The notes under the pieces: model-generated
Databases searched by the model: none
What the model was told of the DNA's origin: nothing
What the model saw: the letters and a program-made list of their open reading frames with translations, nothing else
Position numbers and translations under genes: made by a program
NCBI GenBank assembly: GCA_938005745.1
Contig: CALLMM010000010.1
Coordinates: forward strand, 248,001 to 312,000
Source of the DNA: an uncultured Chthonomonadales bacterium
GTDB taxonomy: Bacteria; Armatimonadota; Chthonomonadetes; Chthonomonadales; CAJBBX01
DNA length: 64,000 nt
Reading direction: 5' to 3'
Part shown: piece after piece, positions 16,801 through 27,965 of the stretch
How positions within the stretch are numbered: position 1 is the stretch's first letter
Layout of the letters: each line of letters opens with the position of its first letter

Positions 16801-18190
16801 CGACGGCGCGGTCGTCGAATACGCCTACGACCCGTTCGGCAGGCGGATCCTCAAGAGGCATCGGGGCGCAGAGACACGCTACTTCTGGGCGGGCGACACG
16901 ATGGTGCATGAGGAGACGACCGGCGCGACCGAGGAGATGCGAGACTATCTCTACTTGCCCGGCGAGGTCCCGACGCCGCTGGCAATCCGCGTGAATGGCG
17001 CAACCTTCTGCGTGCATGCCGACCATCGCGGCGCGCCGACCCGCCTGACGGACGGGCAGGGAAACCTGGTCTGGATGGCGGACTACAGCGCCTTCGGGCA
17101 GGCGCGTCTTCGCGTCAACGACCAGCCCCATGCGCTGCGTCTTCCGGGACAGTACTTCGACGCGGAGACGGGACTGCACTACAACCGCGCCCGCTACTAC
17201 AGTCCGGCGGTCGGTCGCTACCTGTCCGCGGATCCGAGGGACTTTGCCGAGGGCGTTCACTTCTTCGCCTATGCGGACAACGATCCCGTCAACCTGACCG
17301 ACCCGCTCGGTATGGCGGTCAGCAGAGCGAACAGGAGAAAACCCCCGGCTCCGCCCCCTCCCACCCGCAACAAGGTGAGGACCAACAAGCCCAATCCCGC
17401 CGCCATGACCCCGCCGCAGCAGAAGAGGGTCGTGAAGGATGCGCAGCAGAGCAGCAGACAGACGATCGGAAAGAGAGGCTGCGCCGGCGACTTTCCGAAA
17501 GGAACCGATGTCTCCCCGGTGAGGGGCATAGGCAAGAGGCGCGATCCCGATCGGCTGATCCGGGATGTGGGGACGCAGCAGCGGTCTGCCGAGATGAAGA
17601 TGCCGGCGGAGGCCTTCGAGCAAAAGGGGTTGGAGAATCAGAAGGGGCTACTGGAAGAGGGACAGAAAGACTTCCAGTCCATAGACCGGCGTGCGAAGGA
17701 GAAGGCGGCGAAGGGGGAGATCCCCAGCACGCAGGAGGCGATCGCCAACTTCAAGGCGGCGGAGCGCAAGAGAGCCGGAGAGAAGGCGGCGCAGGCGGGC
17801 GCGGAGGCGTATGCCAGACAGATGGGCTACACCCCTGTGCTGGAGTGGAAGGACGCCAATGAGAGACCGCAGGGCTTTGACGCGGTCTATGAGGACGCGC
17901 ACGGTAATCTGGTGGTGATCGAAGCCAAGTCCAACAACAGCCCGCGTCATACCAACGCCTCGGGAGTGGTGCAGGGAACGATCCCCTGGGTCACGGAGGT
18001 GGCGTCGAAAATCTGGCCCGGCTGCACGCAGGGCAGAGGAACCAGCAACGAAAAAGAGTGCGAGACCGCCGGGAGGATACTGCAGGCGATCCCGCAGAAG
18101 AGGGTGCGCATCGAAACGGTGCGGGTTTTTCACGATCAGGGGAAGCTGGATCGCGTGAAGGTGGTTTGCGTGGACGGCGCGCTTCCCTGA
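13886..18190 (+). CDS. PAAR-like (DUF4150-type)/DUF6531/RHS-repeat polymorphic toxin with C-terminal PD-(D/E)XK-like nuclease module
   Basis: N-terminus MKPAARLTDMTVHGGVITAPGA...LPAARIMDQCICVGPPDQIAKGAMKTLIG; many YDxxGRL/YxYDxxGN RHS repeats; core end YYSPAVGRYLSADP...NLTDPLG; C-terminus FDAVYEDAHGNLVVIEAKSN. Confidence 0.9.
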   Translation: MKPAARLTDMTVHGGVITAPGAARTMIEMLPAARVTDMHTCPMQTPGTPPVPHVGGPIIMGSFTVFIEFLPAARIMDQCICVGPPDQIAKGAMKTLIGDGGGGGGGAMVTMPQAPGMDMPGVPAIPSPDAPAATAGVGNGAADIQRCTTEGDPVDVATGRMVFFTEDFALTGSPAFTFRRFYSSSNAPEHTMAGYGWNCSLSERIEIREEALVYVNWQGRRILFPHIALDETIHHLDEQIALSRTLEFYELLLPDGNTLHFERPPGMQTARLKEIRDASYRVLRLDYQGGMPRRLTDTFGNQYLFETLDGVSLHAVRFRAASATEEIYLARFEYDSSGNLTAATDAVGQTARYYYDQHHRLIQKVDRNGYAFFFQYDSLNRCTRTWGQDGLFDQTFVYAVEGDEAVTIVRDPQNRETRYYYNMLGLVTRSVDASGNVQTFEYAGTQMTKYSDALERAAEYQYDKFGRITGYKSPAGCESRAEYGPDGSVVLTDGEGSVLIRQRSEDCLTVALQDAPAPLEKVMMDRARRTVSVDDGAGNLTQYVYDQADRVIEIVYPMGQRYRYQYDARGNQTAVIDPTGAVIRFVYDAMGRVLSIQREGGSAFQFHYHGEGELSHFVDGNGRAYRYEYEGFDRLSAVVNPLGQQVRYQYDGANHLRKIVDARAAEIVFDYDDLGRPQRILYPDGLSEVFEYDRAGQLRRLTDRSGLVSEFVYDPDGRVTAIQYADGRLEFAYDRNGRLIRASGGGATAAYAYDGYGRIVREEQDGVGVGYVYGDNGQLARLELPGGEQIVYEYDPNGNLAALTDWDGRRHLFEYTDTGEIKTHRFPNGMIARYAYNRLGLPVQVGVGRERDPRPTALCVYRYDGNDNLTEIADNELGRVLYRYDGAGRLIEAQHDDPDRSEQFAYDASGNLTAIAGVTGFSYDYVNRLQGGPGVRCQSDARGNVTLLEVEGQGALRLTYNARNQLIRAALPDGAVVEYAYDPFGRRILKRHRGAETRYFWAGDTMVHEETTGATEEMRDYLYLPGEVPTPLAIRVNGATFCVHADHRGAPTRLTDGQGNLVWMADYSAFGQARLRVNDQPHALRLPGQYFDAETGLHYNRARYYSPAVGRYLSADPRDFAEGVHFFAYADNDPVNLTDPLGMAVSRANRRKPPAPPPPTRNKVRTNKPNPAAMTPPQQKRVVKDAQQSSRQTIGKRGCAGDFPKGTDVSPVRGIGKRRDPDRLIRDVGTQQRSAEMKMPAEAFEQKGLENQKGLLEEGQKDFQSIDRRAKEKAAKGEIPSTQEAIANFKAAERKRAGEKAAQAGAEAYARQMGYTPVLEWKDANERPQGFDAVYEDAHGNLVVIEAKSNNSPRHTNASGVVQGTIPWVTEVASKIWPGCTQGRGTSNEKECETAGRILQAIPQKRVRIETVRVFHDQGKLDRVKVVCVDGALP

Positions 18191-18209
18191 GCCGTCGGGA
18201 GCGGAGACG

Positions 18210-20587
<2,378 letters not shown>

Positions 20588-20688
20588 CCGCAGGCAGTAG
20601 ACGGGCGCAGGACGCTGCGTCCGCGCAGAGGAGCCATTCCGCAGGGGCGCGATCATTCGCGCCCTTTGCTGGCGAAGGGAAGCCGTGC

Positions 20689-21978
20689 GTGAAGGACTAC
20701 TACAAGATTCTCGGACTGACGCCCGGCGCGACGGACGAGGAGATCAAGTCGGCGGGACGGAAACTGCTGGCGAAGAACCATCCGGATGTCAATCCCAGCC
20801 CGGAGGCGAAAGAGCGGTATATTCAGATCAAAGAGGCGTATGAGACGCTGTCCGACCCGAAACGGCGCGCCGAGTATGAGAAGGCGCGCAAGGGCGGCGG
20901 GCAGCGTCCGCAGACCCCTCCCGGAGCCGGACGCCCCGGAACCGCTCCCGGCGCGGGACGGCAGCAGCGCACCACGCCGGGGACGACCCCGCCGTTTGAT
21001 CTGGGCAGTTTTCTGGGAGGGATGTTCGGCGGCGCGGCGGCGGGAGGAGCCGGACAGCGTCCTGCCGGAGCGCGACCGGGAGCGGGAGGAGTGGGAGCGC
21101 GACCGTCTGCGCCGAAGACCCCGCCGGGAGGCAAGTACTACCAGATTCTGGAAGTCCCGGAGACGGCGACCGATGAGGAGATAGACGCCGCCTATAAACG
21201 TCTGGCGCGGGAGTGGCATCCGGATAAGCATCCTGACAATCCGCAGCAGGCGCAGCAGAAGTTCATCGAGATCAAAGAGGCGTACGAGGCGATCAAAAAG
21301 ATCCGCAGCGGCGCAGAGCCGCCGCCGGATGAGGAGGCTGCGCCTGCGGGAGGCGGACGGAGCGCTGCCGCCTCACAGGGCGACCTCATCCTCGAGATAA
21401 CGCTTGAAGAGGCGTTCGGGGGCGGGGCGCGCACGCATAAGGTGCAGACCTATGTAACCTGCCCTGAGTGTCGGGGAGCGGGCTTCATGGCGGATCGGAA
21501 GATGTGCGCCGCCTGTCGGGGAGCCGGCACGCGGCGGCGTGAGGAGGAGGTTCCCGTCAGCATTCCCGCCGGTATCTACGACGGTGCGAAGCTGCGCGTC
21601 CGGGGAAAGGGTCCGGTCAATGCGCAGGGACAGCGGGGAGACCTCTACCTGACCGTGCGGATCAAGCCGCATTCGGTCTACGAGCGCGAGGGCAGCGATC
21701 TGGTGATGGAGGTCGAGGTGCCCTATACGGTGATGGTTCTCGGCGGTCAGACGCTGGTGAAGACGCTGGCGGGAGAGAAGCCGCTGGTCATCCCGGAAGG
21801 AACGCAGAGCGGACAGCGTCTGAAGATCGCCGGGATGGGGCTGCCCGGTCTGCGCGACCGTCCCCCCGGAGACCTGTACGTTCGCCCGAAAGTCTCCATC
21901 CCGAAGCAGATCAGCAACCTGGAGCATAAGATCCTGGTGGAGCTGGCGCGCCTGCGCAACGACCCGGTGAAGATGTAG
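20689..21978 (+). CDS. DnaJ-family co-chaperone with two J domains and a reduced zinc-finger region
   Basis: GTG start; J1 DYYKILGLTPGATDEEIK...KNHPDVNP; J2 KYYQILEVPETATDEEIDAAYKRLAREWHPDKHPDN; CPECRGAG...CAACRGAG; DnaJ C-terminal domain. Confidence 0.9.
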   Translation: MKDYYKILGLTPGATDEEIKSAGRKLLAKNHPDVNPSPEAKERYIQIKEAYETLSDPKRRAEYEKARKGGGQRPQTPPGAGRPGTAPGAGRQQRTTPGTTPPFDLGSFLGGMFGGAAAGGAGQRPAGARPGAGGVGARPSAPKTPPGGKYYQILEVPETATDEEIDAAYKRLAREWHPDKHPDNPQQAQQKFIEIKEAYEAIKKIRSGAEPPPDEEAAPAGGGRSAAASQGDLILEITLEEAFGGGARTHKVQTYVTCPECRGAGFMADRKMCAACRGAGTRRREEEVPVSIPAGIYDGAKLRVRGKGPVNAQGQRGDLYLTVRIKPHSVYEREGSDLVMEVEVPYTVMVLGGQTLVKTLAGEKPLVIPEGTQSGQRLKIAGMGLPGLRDRPPGDLYVRPKVSIPKQISNLEHKILVELARLRNDPVKM

Positions 21979-21991
21979 CCGGCGCGGTCGG

Positions 21992-23209
21992 TCAGGTCAG
22001 CAGCAGGTGCGGCTTCTCGATGAGCTGCGCGACCCGCTGCAGGAAGCGCGCCGCCGGACCGCCGTCCACCAGACGATGGTCGAAGGTCAGGCTCAGCCAC
22101 ATGCGCTTCTGAATGACGATCTGATCCTCCACAACGGCGGGCTGCGGCTTGATCCGACCAACGCCCAGAATGGCGCACTCCGGCAGGTTGATGACGGGCG
22201 TGAAGGCGTCAATGCCGAACATCCCCAGATTGGTCAGGGTGAAGGTTCCGCCGCGCATCTCCTCCGGCGATAGCCTGCCCTGCCGCGCCGCCTCCGCCTT
22301 CGCAGCGGTCTCCTGCGCGATCTCCTCCAGCCCTTTCCGATCCACATCCCGGATCACGGGAACCAGCAGTCCCCGTTCGGTATCTACTGCCAGCCCGATA
22401 TGGATGCGCCGCCAGACCCGCACAGAACTGCCCTCCAGCGAGGCGTTCAGGCGCGGATGCTCTCGCAGGGCGCGCGCGAGAATCGCCAGCAGGAGATCGT
22501 TGTAAGACGCCGGGACGCCGTCGGAACGCAGACGCTGTCGCAGTTCGACCAGCGCATCCGCGTTGATCTCGGCGGTAAGCGTAACCGGGGCGGTCTCGGA
22601 GGAGCTGCGCGCCATCCGCTCAAAGATCACGGCGCGCACGCCCGAAACCGGGATCGTCTCGACGATGTCGCCCTCCTCAGAGACTGCCGACGCGGCGGCG
22701 GGGGCGTTGGCGCGCGCGGCGATCGCCTGTTGAATATCGCGCTCGACGATCGCGCCTTCGGGACCCGTGCCGGACAGTGAGCTCCATTCCATCCGGTTCT
22801 CTTCCGCCAGCCTCCGGGCGCGGGGAGAGATAGATCGTCGCGGGGGCGTCTCCTGCGTCGGACGGGTCTGCGGCTGCGGGGAGAGGGGAGCAGGCGCAGG
22901 CGCGGCAGCAACGGAGGGGGCAGTGTCCGGCGCGGGGCTGTCCGCGGCATCCGTCTCCGTGAGCGTCTCCTCCGGCGTAACGATCACGGCGATGCGGCTG
23001 AGCGCGGTTACCTCCGATCCTTCCGGACAGGCGACCTGCCGCAGTATCCCGGTGGCAGGCGCCTCGATGTCCAGCACCGCTTTGTCGGTCTCCACCGAAA
23101 AGAGCGGCTCATCCCGGGTAACCGTCTCTCCCTCCCGACGGTGCCAGGCGACCAGTATCAGCGTATCCACGTTCGTGCCCACCGGGGGCACCAGCACATC
23201 TACAGGCAT
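21992..23209 (-). CDS. Dihydrolipoamide acyltransferase (E2) of a 2-oxoacid dehydrogenase complex
   Basis: Lipoyl domain ETDKAVLDIEAPATGIL, subunit-binding region SPRARRLAEENRMEWSSLSGTGPEGAIVERDI, catalytic LSLTFDHRLVDGGPAARFLQ. Confidence 0.93.
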   Translation of the reverse strand: MPVDVLVPPVGTNVDTLILVAWHRREGETVTRDEPLFSVETDKAVLDIEAPATGILRQVACPEGSEVTALSRIAVIVTPEETLTETDAADSPAPDTAPSVAAAPAPAPLSPQPQTRPTQETPPRRSISPRARRLAEENRMEWSSLSGTGPEGAIVERDIQQAIAARANAPAAASAVSEEGDIVETIPVSGVRAVIFERMARSSSETAPVTLTAEINADALVELRQRLRSDGVPASYNDLLLAILARALREHPRLNASLEGSSVRVWRRIHIGLAVDTERGLLVPVIRDVDRKGLEEIAQETAAKAEAARQGRLSPEEMRGGTFTLTNLGMFGIDAFTPVINLPECAILGVGRIKPQPAVVEDQIVIQKRMWLSLTFDHRLVDGGPAARFLQRVAQLIEKPHLLLT

Positions 23210-23229
23210 AATGGTTTCCGTTCGCCGTT

Positions 23230-24243
23230 TCAGAATAGAGACAGGACCGCCTGCACGACATCCTCTTCGCCGGGAAGATAGAACTCCTCCATCACCGGGG
23301 CGAAAGGAGGCGGCGTATCCGGGGCGGAGACGCGCTTGATCGGGGCGTCCAGATAGAAGAAGGCTTCCTCCGCAGCCATCGCGGCGATCTCCGCGCCCCA
23401 CCCGTGGGTGCGATTATCCTCCTCTACCACCACCAGCCGCCCGGTCTTGCGCACCGATTGCAGGATCAGTTCCCGATCCAGCGGCACGAGCGTGCGCGGA
23501 TCAATCACCTCCGCCTCGATGCCCTGCTCCGCCAGACGCTCCGCCGCGCCCAGCGCGCGATAGACCGTCAGCAGCTTGCCGACAATCGTTACATCTTTGC
23601 CCTCGCGCCGCACGATCCCCTTGCCGATGGGAACCAGGTACTCCTCCTCCGGAACCTCGCCCACCGGACTGAGCGCGCCCTTCTCCGAGCGTCCCCCTTT
23701 GCTGCCGTAGAGCAGCTTATGCTCAAAGATCAGCACCGGATTGTCGTCGCGCACCGCGCTCTTGAGCAGCCCCTTGGCGTCGTAGGCGGTGGAGGGAGCC
23801 AGCACCTTCAGACCGGGGATATGGGTGAAGAAGGCTTCCAGACTCTGCGCGTGCTGTGCCCCGCGACGGGTGGAGCCGACCGGGGCGCGCATCACCATCG
23901 GAACCTTCACGGTTCCGCCGGACATGTAGCACATCTTGGCGGCTTGATTGGCAAGCTGATCCATCATGCAGAAGAGAAAATCGCCGTACTGCACGTCGGC
24001 GATGGGGCGCATGCCGGTCATCGCCGCCCCGATGGCGACCCCCGCGATCCCGATCTCCGAGATGGGGGTGTCGAGTATCCGTTCATGTCCGAACTCGTCG
24101 GAGAGACCGAGCGTTACCGTAAACGCGCCGCCAAAGCCGCCGCTGACGCCGATATCCTCGCCCAGACAGAAGACGGCCGGATCGCGGCGCATCTCTTCGC
24201 GAATGCCTTCTCGCAGCGCCTCCGCAATGGTCATCTGCGCCAT
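23230..24243 (-). CDS. 2-oxoacid dehydrogenase E1 component, beta subunit
   Basis: MAQMTIAEALREGIREEMRRDPAVFCLGEDIGVSGGFGGAFTVT...FGHERILDTPISEIGIAGVAIGAAMTGMRPI. Confidence 0.94.
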   Translation of the reverse strand: MAQMTIAEALREGIREEMRRDPAVFCLGEDIGVSGGFGGAFTVTLGLSDEFGHERILDTPISEIGIAGVAIGAAMTGMRPIADVQYGDFLFCMMDQLANQAAKMCYMSGGTVKVPMVMRAPVGSTRRGAQHAQSLEAFFTHIPGLKVLAPSTAYDAKGLLKSAVRDDNPVLIFEHKLLYGSKGGRSEKGALSPVGEVPEEEYLVPIGKGIVRREGKDVTIVGKLLTVYRALGAAERLAEQGIEAEVIDPRTLVPLDRELILQSVRKTGRLVVVEEDNRTHGWGAEIAAMAAEEAFFYLDAPIKRVSAPDTPPPFAPVMEEFYLPGEEDVVQAVLSLF

Positions 24244-24244
24244 C

Positions 24245-25231
24245 TCAACGATCCTCCCAGAAGACATCTTTCAGCGCGTCCTCCGCCCGCGGAGAGGGAC
24301 TCGTCTCGGCGAAGGCGACCGCGTCATCAATCTCTGCGGTTACCTCCTGTTCGATGCGGTCCAGATCCTCCTGCGTCGCGGCGTTCATGGCGAGAATGCG
24401 CCTGCTCTGGATCAGGAGCGGGTCTCTCTCCCGCCACTGCGCCTCCTCCTCGCGGGAGCGGTATCCGCAGGCGTCGCTGCGCGAGTGCCCGCAGAGGCGA
24501 TAGGTCTTGCACTCGATCAGCGTCGGTCCCTCGCCGCGCCGGGCGCGCTCCGCCGCCTCCCGGGCGGCTTCCCGCACCGACAGCACATCGTTGCCGTCCG
24601 CGATCACTCCGGGCATCCCGTAGGCGGCGGCGCGATCCGCGATATGCTCTACCGCGATCACCTGCGAAACCGGCGTGGAGGCTCCGTAGAGGTTGTTCTC
24701 ACAGACGTAGATCACCGGCAGTCTCCAGATCGCCGCCATGTTCATCGCCTCATGCAGCGCCCCCTCATTGGCGCCGCCGTCGCCGAAAAAGCTGGCGACC
24801 ACCTGACCGCTGCGGCGCATCTTCGCCGACAGACCGATCCCGGCGGCGATGGGCGCGCCGGCTCCGACGATGGCGATGGCGGGAACCATCCCGACCGCCA
24901 TATCCCCGACATGCATCGAGCCGCCTTTGGCTTTACAGCATCCCGTCGCCTTCGCATAGAGTTCCGCCATGATCGCGCGCGCGCTGACCCCTTTGGCAAG
25001 GGCGTGCCCGTGCGGACGATGCGTGCTGGTGAGGTAGTCATCGGGCTTCAACGCGGCGCACACCCCGACGGCGACCGCCTCCTGACCGATGTAGAGATGC
25101 AGCGTCGAGGGGATTTTGCCCTGCATGAACAGGGCGTTGCACCGCTCCTCGAAGCGGCGGATCAACAGCATCTGCCGGTAGAGATCGAGGAGCGTCGCGC
25201 CGTCGGTTTCAGGCTTTATGGCTGCTTCCAT
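24245..25231 (-). CDS. 2-oxoacid dehydrogenase E1 component, alpha subunit
   Basis: LIRRFEERCNALFMQGKIPSTLHLYIGQEAVAVG...GDGGANEGALHEAMNMAAIWRLPVIYVCENNLYGAST (ThDP motif). Confidence 0.94.
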   Translation of the reverse strand: MEAAIKPETDGATLLDLYRQMLLIRRFEERCNALFMQGKIPSTLHLYIGQEAVAVGVCAALKPDDYLTSTHRPHGHALAKGVSARAIMAELYAKATGCCKAKGGSMHVGDMAVGMVPAIAIVGAGAPIAAGIGLSAKMRRSGQVVASFFGDGGANEGALHEAMNMAAIWRLPVIYVCENNLYGASTPVSQVIAVEHIADRAAAYGMPGVIADGNDVLSVREAAREAAERARRGEGPTLIECKTYRLCGHSRSDACGYRSREEEAQWRERDPLLIQSRRILAMNAATQEDLDRIEQEVTAEIDDAVAFAETSPSPRAEDALKDVFWEDR

Positions 25232-26102
25232 AGAGGCGTATCAGTTCCTTTACTTTCGTCTTCATCGCCGCTTTTCCGGCGTGGAGGAGATCGGTCTCTT
25301 TGTGCGAGCCGAGAACGTCATGCACATTCACGCGGTCTCCCCAGCTCCGCATGACTTCCCGCACGCCCTGCAGAAAGGTCTGCTTCAGGACGGTGCCGAC
25401 ATTGAATTTGGCGACCCCGCAGGCAATCGCCTGCGGGATATGTTCCGGGGGGAAACTGGTTCCGCCGTGAATGACCAGCGGAACCGAAACCCGGCGGCGG
25501 ATCGCCTCCAGATGCTCCATGTCCACCGGCGCATAGCGGTCGGTCAGCAGATGCACATTCCCGAAGGAGACCGCCAGACAGTCCGCGCCGGACGCCTCCA
25601 CAAACGCCGCCGCCTGCTCGGGGTCGGTCAGGTAGGCGGCGGAGTCGTCAATCCCCTCGTCGGTGGCGTCGGGCAGGCGTCCCAGTTCCGCCTCGACCGT
25701 AACCCCGCGCGCATGCGCGATCTGCGCCAGATGCCGGACGGTCTCTACCGCTCGGTCCCACTCCCACGCGGAGGTGTCCAGCATGACCGCGTTAAAGCCC
25801 GCCTCGATCCCGCGCACCGCCTGATCCAGCGTCTGCGCCTCGTTCAGGATCAGGCAGACCGGCGTCTGCGCCCGTTTCGCCAGGACGCTGCCGATCGCGC
25901 CGAGCAGCTGCACGCCTCCCCGATCGAGCCACGCGGAATCCGCCATCATGCCGCCGAAGCCCAGAATCACGGGGGAACGCTCCTCTTCCGCCGCCTCCAG
26001 CGCCGCCTCCAGCGAGTAGGTGTCCCACGCCTCAAAGTAGCCAAGACCGTAACCTTCATGCAGGGCGCGCTGCATCATCGTCTGCATGGATTGCAGCGGC
26101 AT
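25209..26102 (-). CDS. Class II fructose-bisphosphate aldolase-like protein (catalytic DH motif not conserved)
   Basis: GFNAVMLDTS, VTVEAELG, SFGNVHLLTD, LVIHGGTSFP, KFNVGT; the canonical LHLDH is LILNE. Confidence 0.8.
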   Translation of the reverse strand: MPLQSMQTMMQRALHEGYGLGYFEAWDTYSLEAALEAAEEERSPVILGFGGMMADSAWLDRGGVQLLGAIGSVLAKRAQTPVCLILNEAQTLDQAVRGIEAGFNAVMLDTSAWEWDRAVETVRHLAQIAHARGVTVEAELGRLPDATDEGIDDSAAYLTDPEQAAAFVEASGADCLAVSFGNVHLLTDRYAPVDMEHLEAIRRRVSVPLVIHGGTSFPPEHIPQAIACGVAKFNVGTVLKQTFLQGVREVMRSWGDRVNVHDVLGSHKETDLLHAGKAAMKTKVKELIRLYGSSHKA

Positions 26103-26903
26103 CTATCTCTCCAGGAGCGGGAGCCGTTCCGGCGGCATCGCCGCGATCATGGACTCCGGGAAGGTGTCGTAGAAGGTGGGGGCGGGCAGGTGGCGAATGC
26201 GTCCGGCAGAGGCGTCGTGGAAGGAGCAGTGGAAGACGTAGCGGGGCTGATCGGTAACGTTGCTGGAGCCGGAGTGCAGCAGCATCGGGCTGAAGAGCGC
26301 GATATCGCCCTCCTCGCAGGTCAGCTCAACCGCCTGCGAAAGGTCTGCGCCGGAGAGCCTGACCAGTTCCCGACCGACCGCCCACCGCTCCTCCTCCGTC
26401 TTCGGGGCGGCTTTTCGCACCGCCTCCAGTGTCAGGCGATGCGATCCCGGAACCACCATCGTGGCGGCTCCGCCCGGACGTATCGGGTTGCAGTAGTAGA
26501 AGAGCTGCACAAAGGTTTTGCGCGGAGTATCGTGCCACTCCTCCGGCAGGAAGACGGTGTCGGTGTGGAAGCCGTCGGGCGTTGCCGGAGGCGGCTTGCC
26601 GCACGGATAGGTGATCATAAACATCTGCTGCCGCAGACGCAGGTTGTCGGCGCGCAGGCTCTGCGCCGCCAGATCGAGAAGGACCGGGTCGGAGGCAAGA
26701 CGCGCCGCGATCGGGTCCTCGATGGGGTGGCAGATACGGTGATGAAACTCCGAACTGCCTCGCTCCGGCTGTTTCTGATGCCCGTCGCGGATGGTTCGGT
26801 CAATAAAGGCGCGAATCTTGGCGGTAACGCGGCAGTCTATCAGACCGGGGACAAGCGTGTATCCCTGCTCCTCCAGCTCCTCAAGGTGGCGTTCAAAGTT
26901 CAT
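26103..26903 (-). CDS. Phytanoyl-CoA dioxygenase (PhyH) family protein
   Basis: FHTDTVFLPEEWHDTPRKTFVQLFYYCNPIRPGGAATMVVPGSHR...DIALFSPMLLHSGSSNVTDQPRYVFH: HxD...H pattern. Confidence 0.85.
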   Translation of the reverse strand: MNFERHLEELEEQGYTLVPGLIDCRVTAKIRAFIDRTIRDGHQKQPERGSSEFHHRICHPIEDPIAARLASDPVLLDLAAQSLRADNLRLRQQMFMITYPCGKPPPATPDGFHTDTVFLPEEWHDTPRKTFVQLFYYCNPIRPGGAATMVVPGSHRLTLEAVRKAAPKTEEERWAVGRELVRLSGADLSQAVELTCEEGDIALFSPMLLHSGSSNVTDQPRYVFHCSFHDASAGRIRHLPAPTFYDTFPESMIAAMPPERLPLLER

Positions 26904-26916
26904 CAGGTCGGACTCT

Positions 26917-27915
26917 CTATCTCTCTTGGCAGGGGGTTATGCGGACCTCCATCGGATGAGCGGCGATGAACGCCTCCGCTTCGGAGCGCGTGAAGACCCC
27001 GGTGGTGCATCCGAGACGGGTGCAGGCGGAGGCGCCGACGGCGCTGGCAAAACGCAGCGTATCGGGCAGGGACCAGTTCTCCAGCAGTCCCAGCAGGAAG
27101 CCGGCTGTGAAGGCGTCTCCCGATCCGGAGCCGTCCACAAACTCGATCGGATAGGCGTCCATCTCCAGCGTCTCGCGGAGCGTCTGCAGCAGCGTGCCGC
27201 GTTTGCCCTGTGTGATGACAGCGACGCCGCAGCCCTCCTGCAGGAAGCGCGCCGCCTGCCGGCGCGGCTCCTTCTCGCCGGTCAGCGCGTGCGCCTCCTC
27301 GTCGTTGGGGAGGAAGTAGTCGGTATGGGGCAGCACCGGGCGCAGCGCCTCCATGCCTTTGCCGCCTTCGCCTTCGGGCACCACCACGTCCAGCACGGTG
27401 CGTATCCCGCGCTGACGGGCGGCGCGGAAGAGCGACGCCAGCGGCTCCGGATGGACTTCGGGCATCACCAGATAGCCGCCCAGATAGAGGATCCCGCCGT
27501 CCGGGAGCGCCGTGAGATCTATCTCCTCCACACGAAACAGCGCGTTCGTTCCAAAGGTGTGGATGAAGCGGCGATCCTCGCCGACAACCGTCAGGATCAC
27601 GGTTTTGGAGGTTCCGCCCTGTTCGGTGCGGTGAATGCCCTCGGTGGCGATGCCTTTGCGGGTCAGGCTCTGGATCAGGAAGTCGCCGAAGGCGTCCTGT
27701 CCGACCAGCCCGGTAACCCCTGCCGGGATGCCCAGACGCGCCAGCCCGACCGCAACGTTGGCGGCGCAGCCTCCGATCTCCAACAGGAAGTCCCCGGTTG
27801 CGCTGAGCGAGCCGGCGGGCGGAATCTGCGGCAGCGGAGGGACAAAGATATCGGCGACCAGGATCCCCGCGCAGAGAATGGAGGGTTGTGCGTATGCAGA
27901 CCTCATGCGTTCCAC
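26917..27915 (-). CDS. PfkB-family carbohydrate kinase
   Basis: GGCAANVAVGLARLGIPAGVTGLVGQDAFGDFL and VDGSGSGDAFTAGFLLGLLENW. Confidence 0.93.
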   Translation of the reverse strand: MERMRSAYAQPSILCAGILVADIFVPPLPQIPPAGSLSATGDFLLEIGGCAANVAVGLARLGIPAGVTGLVGQDAFGDFLIQSLTRKGIATEGIHRTEQGGTSKTVILTVVGEDRRFIHTFGTNALFRVEEIDLTALPDGGILYLGGYLVMPEVHPEPLASLFRAARQRGIRTVLDVVVPEGEGGKGMEALRPVLPHTDYFLPNDEEAHALTGEKEPRRQAARFLQEGCGVAVITQGKRGTLLQTLRETLEMDAYPIEFVDGSGSGDAFTAGFLLGLLENWSLPDTLRFASAVGASACTRLGCTTGVFTRSEAEAFIAAHPMEVRITPCQER

Positions 27916-27965
27916 CTCATCGTTTCCAGAGCGTTAACCACAGCGGCGGGTCGGGCGCAGAGCGT

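Noticed and set aside
14519-17623. Minus-strand ORFs opposite the RHS gene
   Set aside because: Shadow ORFs mirroring RHS repeat codons.
25218-26969. 583-aa plus ORF over aldolase/PhyH
   Set aside because: Shadow of well-supported minus-strand genes.
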